NCBI GenBank assembly: GCA_016109435.1
Contig: JAEILR010000031.1
Location: forward strand, 1-49,313
Length of the DNA: 49,313 bases
Source: Methanomassiliicoccus sp.
Lineage (GTDB): Archaea > Thermoplasmatota > Thermoplasmata > Methanomassiliicoccales > Methanomassiliicoccaceae
Reading direction: 5' to 3'
Each line of letters starts with the position of its first letter. Position 1 is the first letter of the stretch. Made by a program: the position numbers and the translations under genes. Below, one piece after another: positions 48,990 to 49,313 of this stretch. The notes below the pieces were generated by a model. It was given only the letters and a program-made list of their open reading frames with translations, searched no databases and was not told the origin of the DNA.

Positions 48990-49136
48990 TACAGGACCTT
49001 TGGGACCTGACCCCGGCCGCCAAGTGTGTGGCGCCATAGGAGATGAATGCCAGGCCATGCCCTGTCCGACGCGACCAGTGGGGATCGCCCTAGTCGCTGA
49101 TATTTCCTAGCTGTGATATTTTTATAGTGACATCCT

Positions 49137-49156
49137 CCCACCAATGAATTGGTGGG
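49137..49156. repeat. Hairpin near an IS200/IS605-type right end
   Basis: CCCACCAAT (49137-49145) and ATTGGTGGG (49148-49156) form a 9-bp stem just 3' of the tnpB stop. Subterminal hairpins like this mark the ends of IS200/IS605-family elements and the scaffold end of TnpB guide RNA. Confidence 0.65.
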
Positions 49157-49171
49157 CTTCCAGCTCGAAGG

Positions 49172-49313
49172 TCACGCGAGACCTCCCGAGCGTGTAGTTC
49201 CTGGTTCAGCGACGACCGCCTTCGATAACGAAGGTCTAACGTCATCTCCGCAGGCGTAAATTCGGGCTTGTCCGGCCCTATGTATGTTGATCGACGCGTT
49301 CAGGTCACGGTCG
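49172..49313 (-). CDS. tnpB: TnpB C-terminus, partial, runs off the window
   Basis: Only the last 46 codons are visible, reading leftward from the window's right edge to a TGA at 49172-49174. The frame begins DRDLNASINIHRAGQA, the signature C-terminal RuvC Asp region of TnpB (usual form DRDxNAAxNI), then continues IYACGDDVRP and ends RSGGLA. TnpB is the RNA-guided nuclease of IS200/IS605-type elements. The upstream part is outside the window, so completeness and the presence of TnpA cannot be judged. Confidence 0.88.
   Translation of the reverse strand, partial: DRDLNASINIHRAGQARIYACGDDVRPSLSKAVVAEPGTTRSGGLA

Noticed and set aside
1-49313. Pyrrolysine recoding of TAG
   Set aside because: Considered because of the possible Methanomassiliicoccales affinity, but TAG serves as a plain stop in several genes here (pyrK, a CBS gene, a small element gene), and no gene clearly reads through TAG.
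1-49313. CRISPR array or rRNA genes
   Set aside because: No regularly spaced identical repeats and no rRNA-like sequence were seen on either strand.

Overview
The window reads as chromosome of a GC-rich archaeon carrying one integrated genetic element. Archaeal marks are the eukaryote-like class II glycyl-tRNA synthetase, an archaeal-type valyl-tRNA synthetase, TATA-like boxes about 25 bases before likely leaderless starts, a homocitrate-synthase-type enzyme (AksA-like), class III (type IV pilin-like) signal sequences, a PrsW-type protease and a LigT/ThpR RNA phosphodiesterase. A methanogen related to Methanomassiliicoccales/Thermoplasmata is my best guess. It is an inference from gene content, not a measured placement.

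Region 1 (about 55-19050) is an integrated element of about 19 kb. Its right edge is a full-length tyrosine integrase whose stop codon abuts the CCA end of a tRNA-Gly(GCC) gene. Its left edge carries a decayed copy of the same tRNA 3' end. From left to right it holds: an AT-rich RloA/RloB (AbiL-like) ATPase-TOPRIM pair bracketed by a 42-bp imperfect repeat; a candidate PD-(D/E)XK nuclease; a small membrane protein; a complete type I restriction-modification locus; a four-gene leftward operon of unknown role (HNH-like zinc protein, hypothetical, small Cys protein, winged-helix-like protein); a degenerate recombinase; and a short replication-type operon ending in a P-loop helicase/primase-like ATPase. 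The restriction locus has two different HsdM subunits (NPPF and NPPY), the second fused to HsdS, followed by HsdR. The replication operon is preceded by a long structured leader.

Region 2 (19051-29500) is housekeeping: tRNA-Gly, valS, a secreted protein, two paralogous CBS-domain proteins, glyS, and an overlapping amidohydrolase-UspA-CBS operon. The ValRS lacks the lysines of its KMSKS loop.

Region 3 (29500-31200) is a compact peptide-modification locus. Two palindromic operators surround a TATA box in front of a 31-codon Cys-containing peptide gene and a radical SAM/SPASM enzyme. A 2[4Fe-4S] ferredoxin gene follows.

Region 4 (31500-49000) holds PrsW, a thioredoxin-reductase-like flavoenzyme without the redox CxxC, ThpR, a three-gene pilin-like operon, a SufS-like desulfurase, and an iscS-iscU pair in which iscU is split by a 380-residue homing intein placed exactly at the first cluster-ligand cysteine. 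After these come a P-type ATPase, pyrD-pyrK, a homocitrate synthase, several small proteins and a tandem AHSA1 protein. The right edge runs into the 3' end of a TnpB gene of an IS200/IS605-type element.

The observations most worth following are the intein in IscU, the NPPF/NPPY two-M type I system with its M-S fusion, the radical SAM peptide locus with its operators, and the switch-like leader of the element's replication operon.
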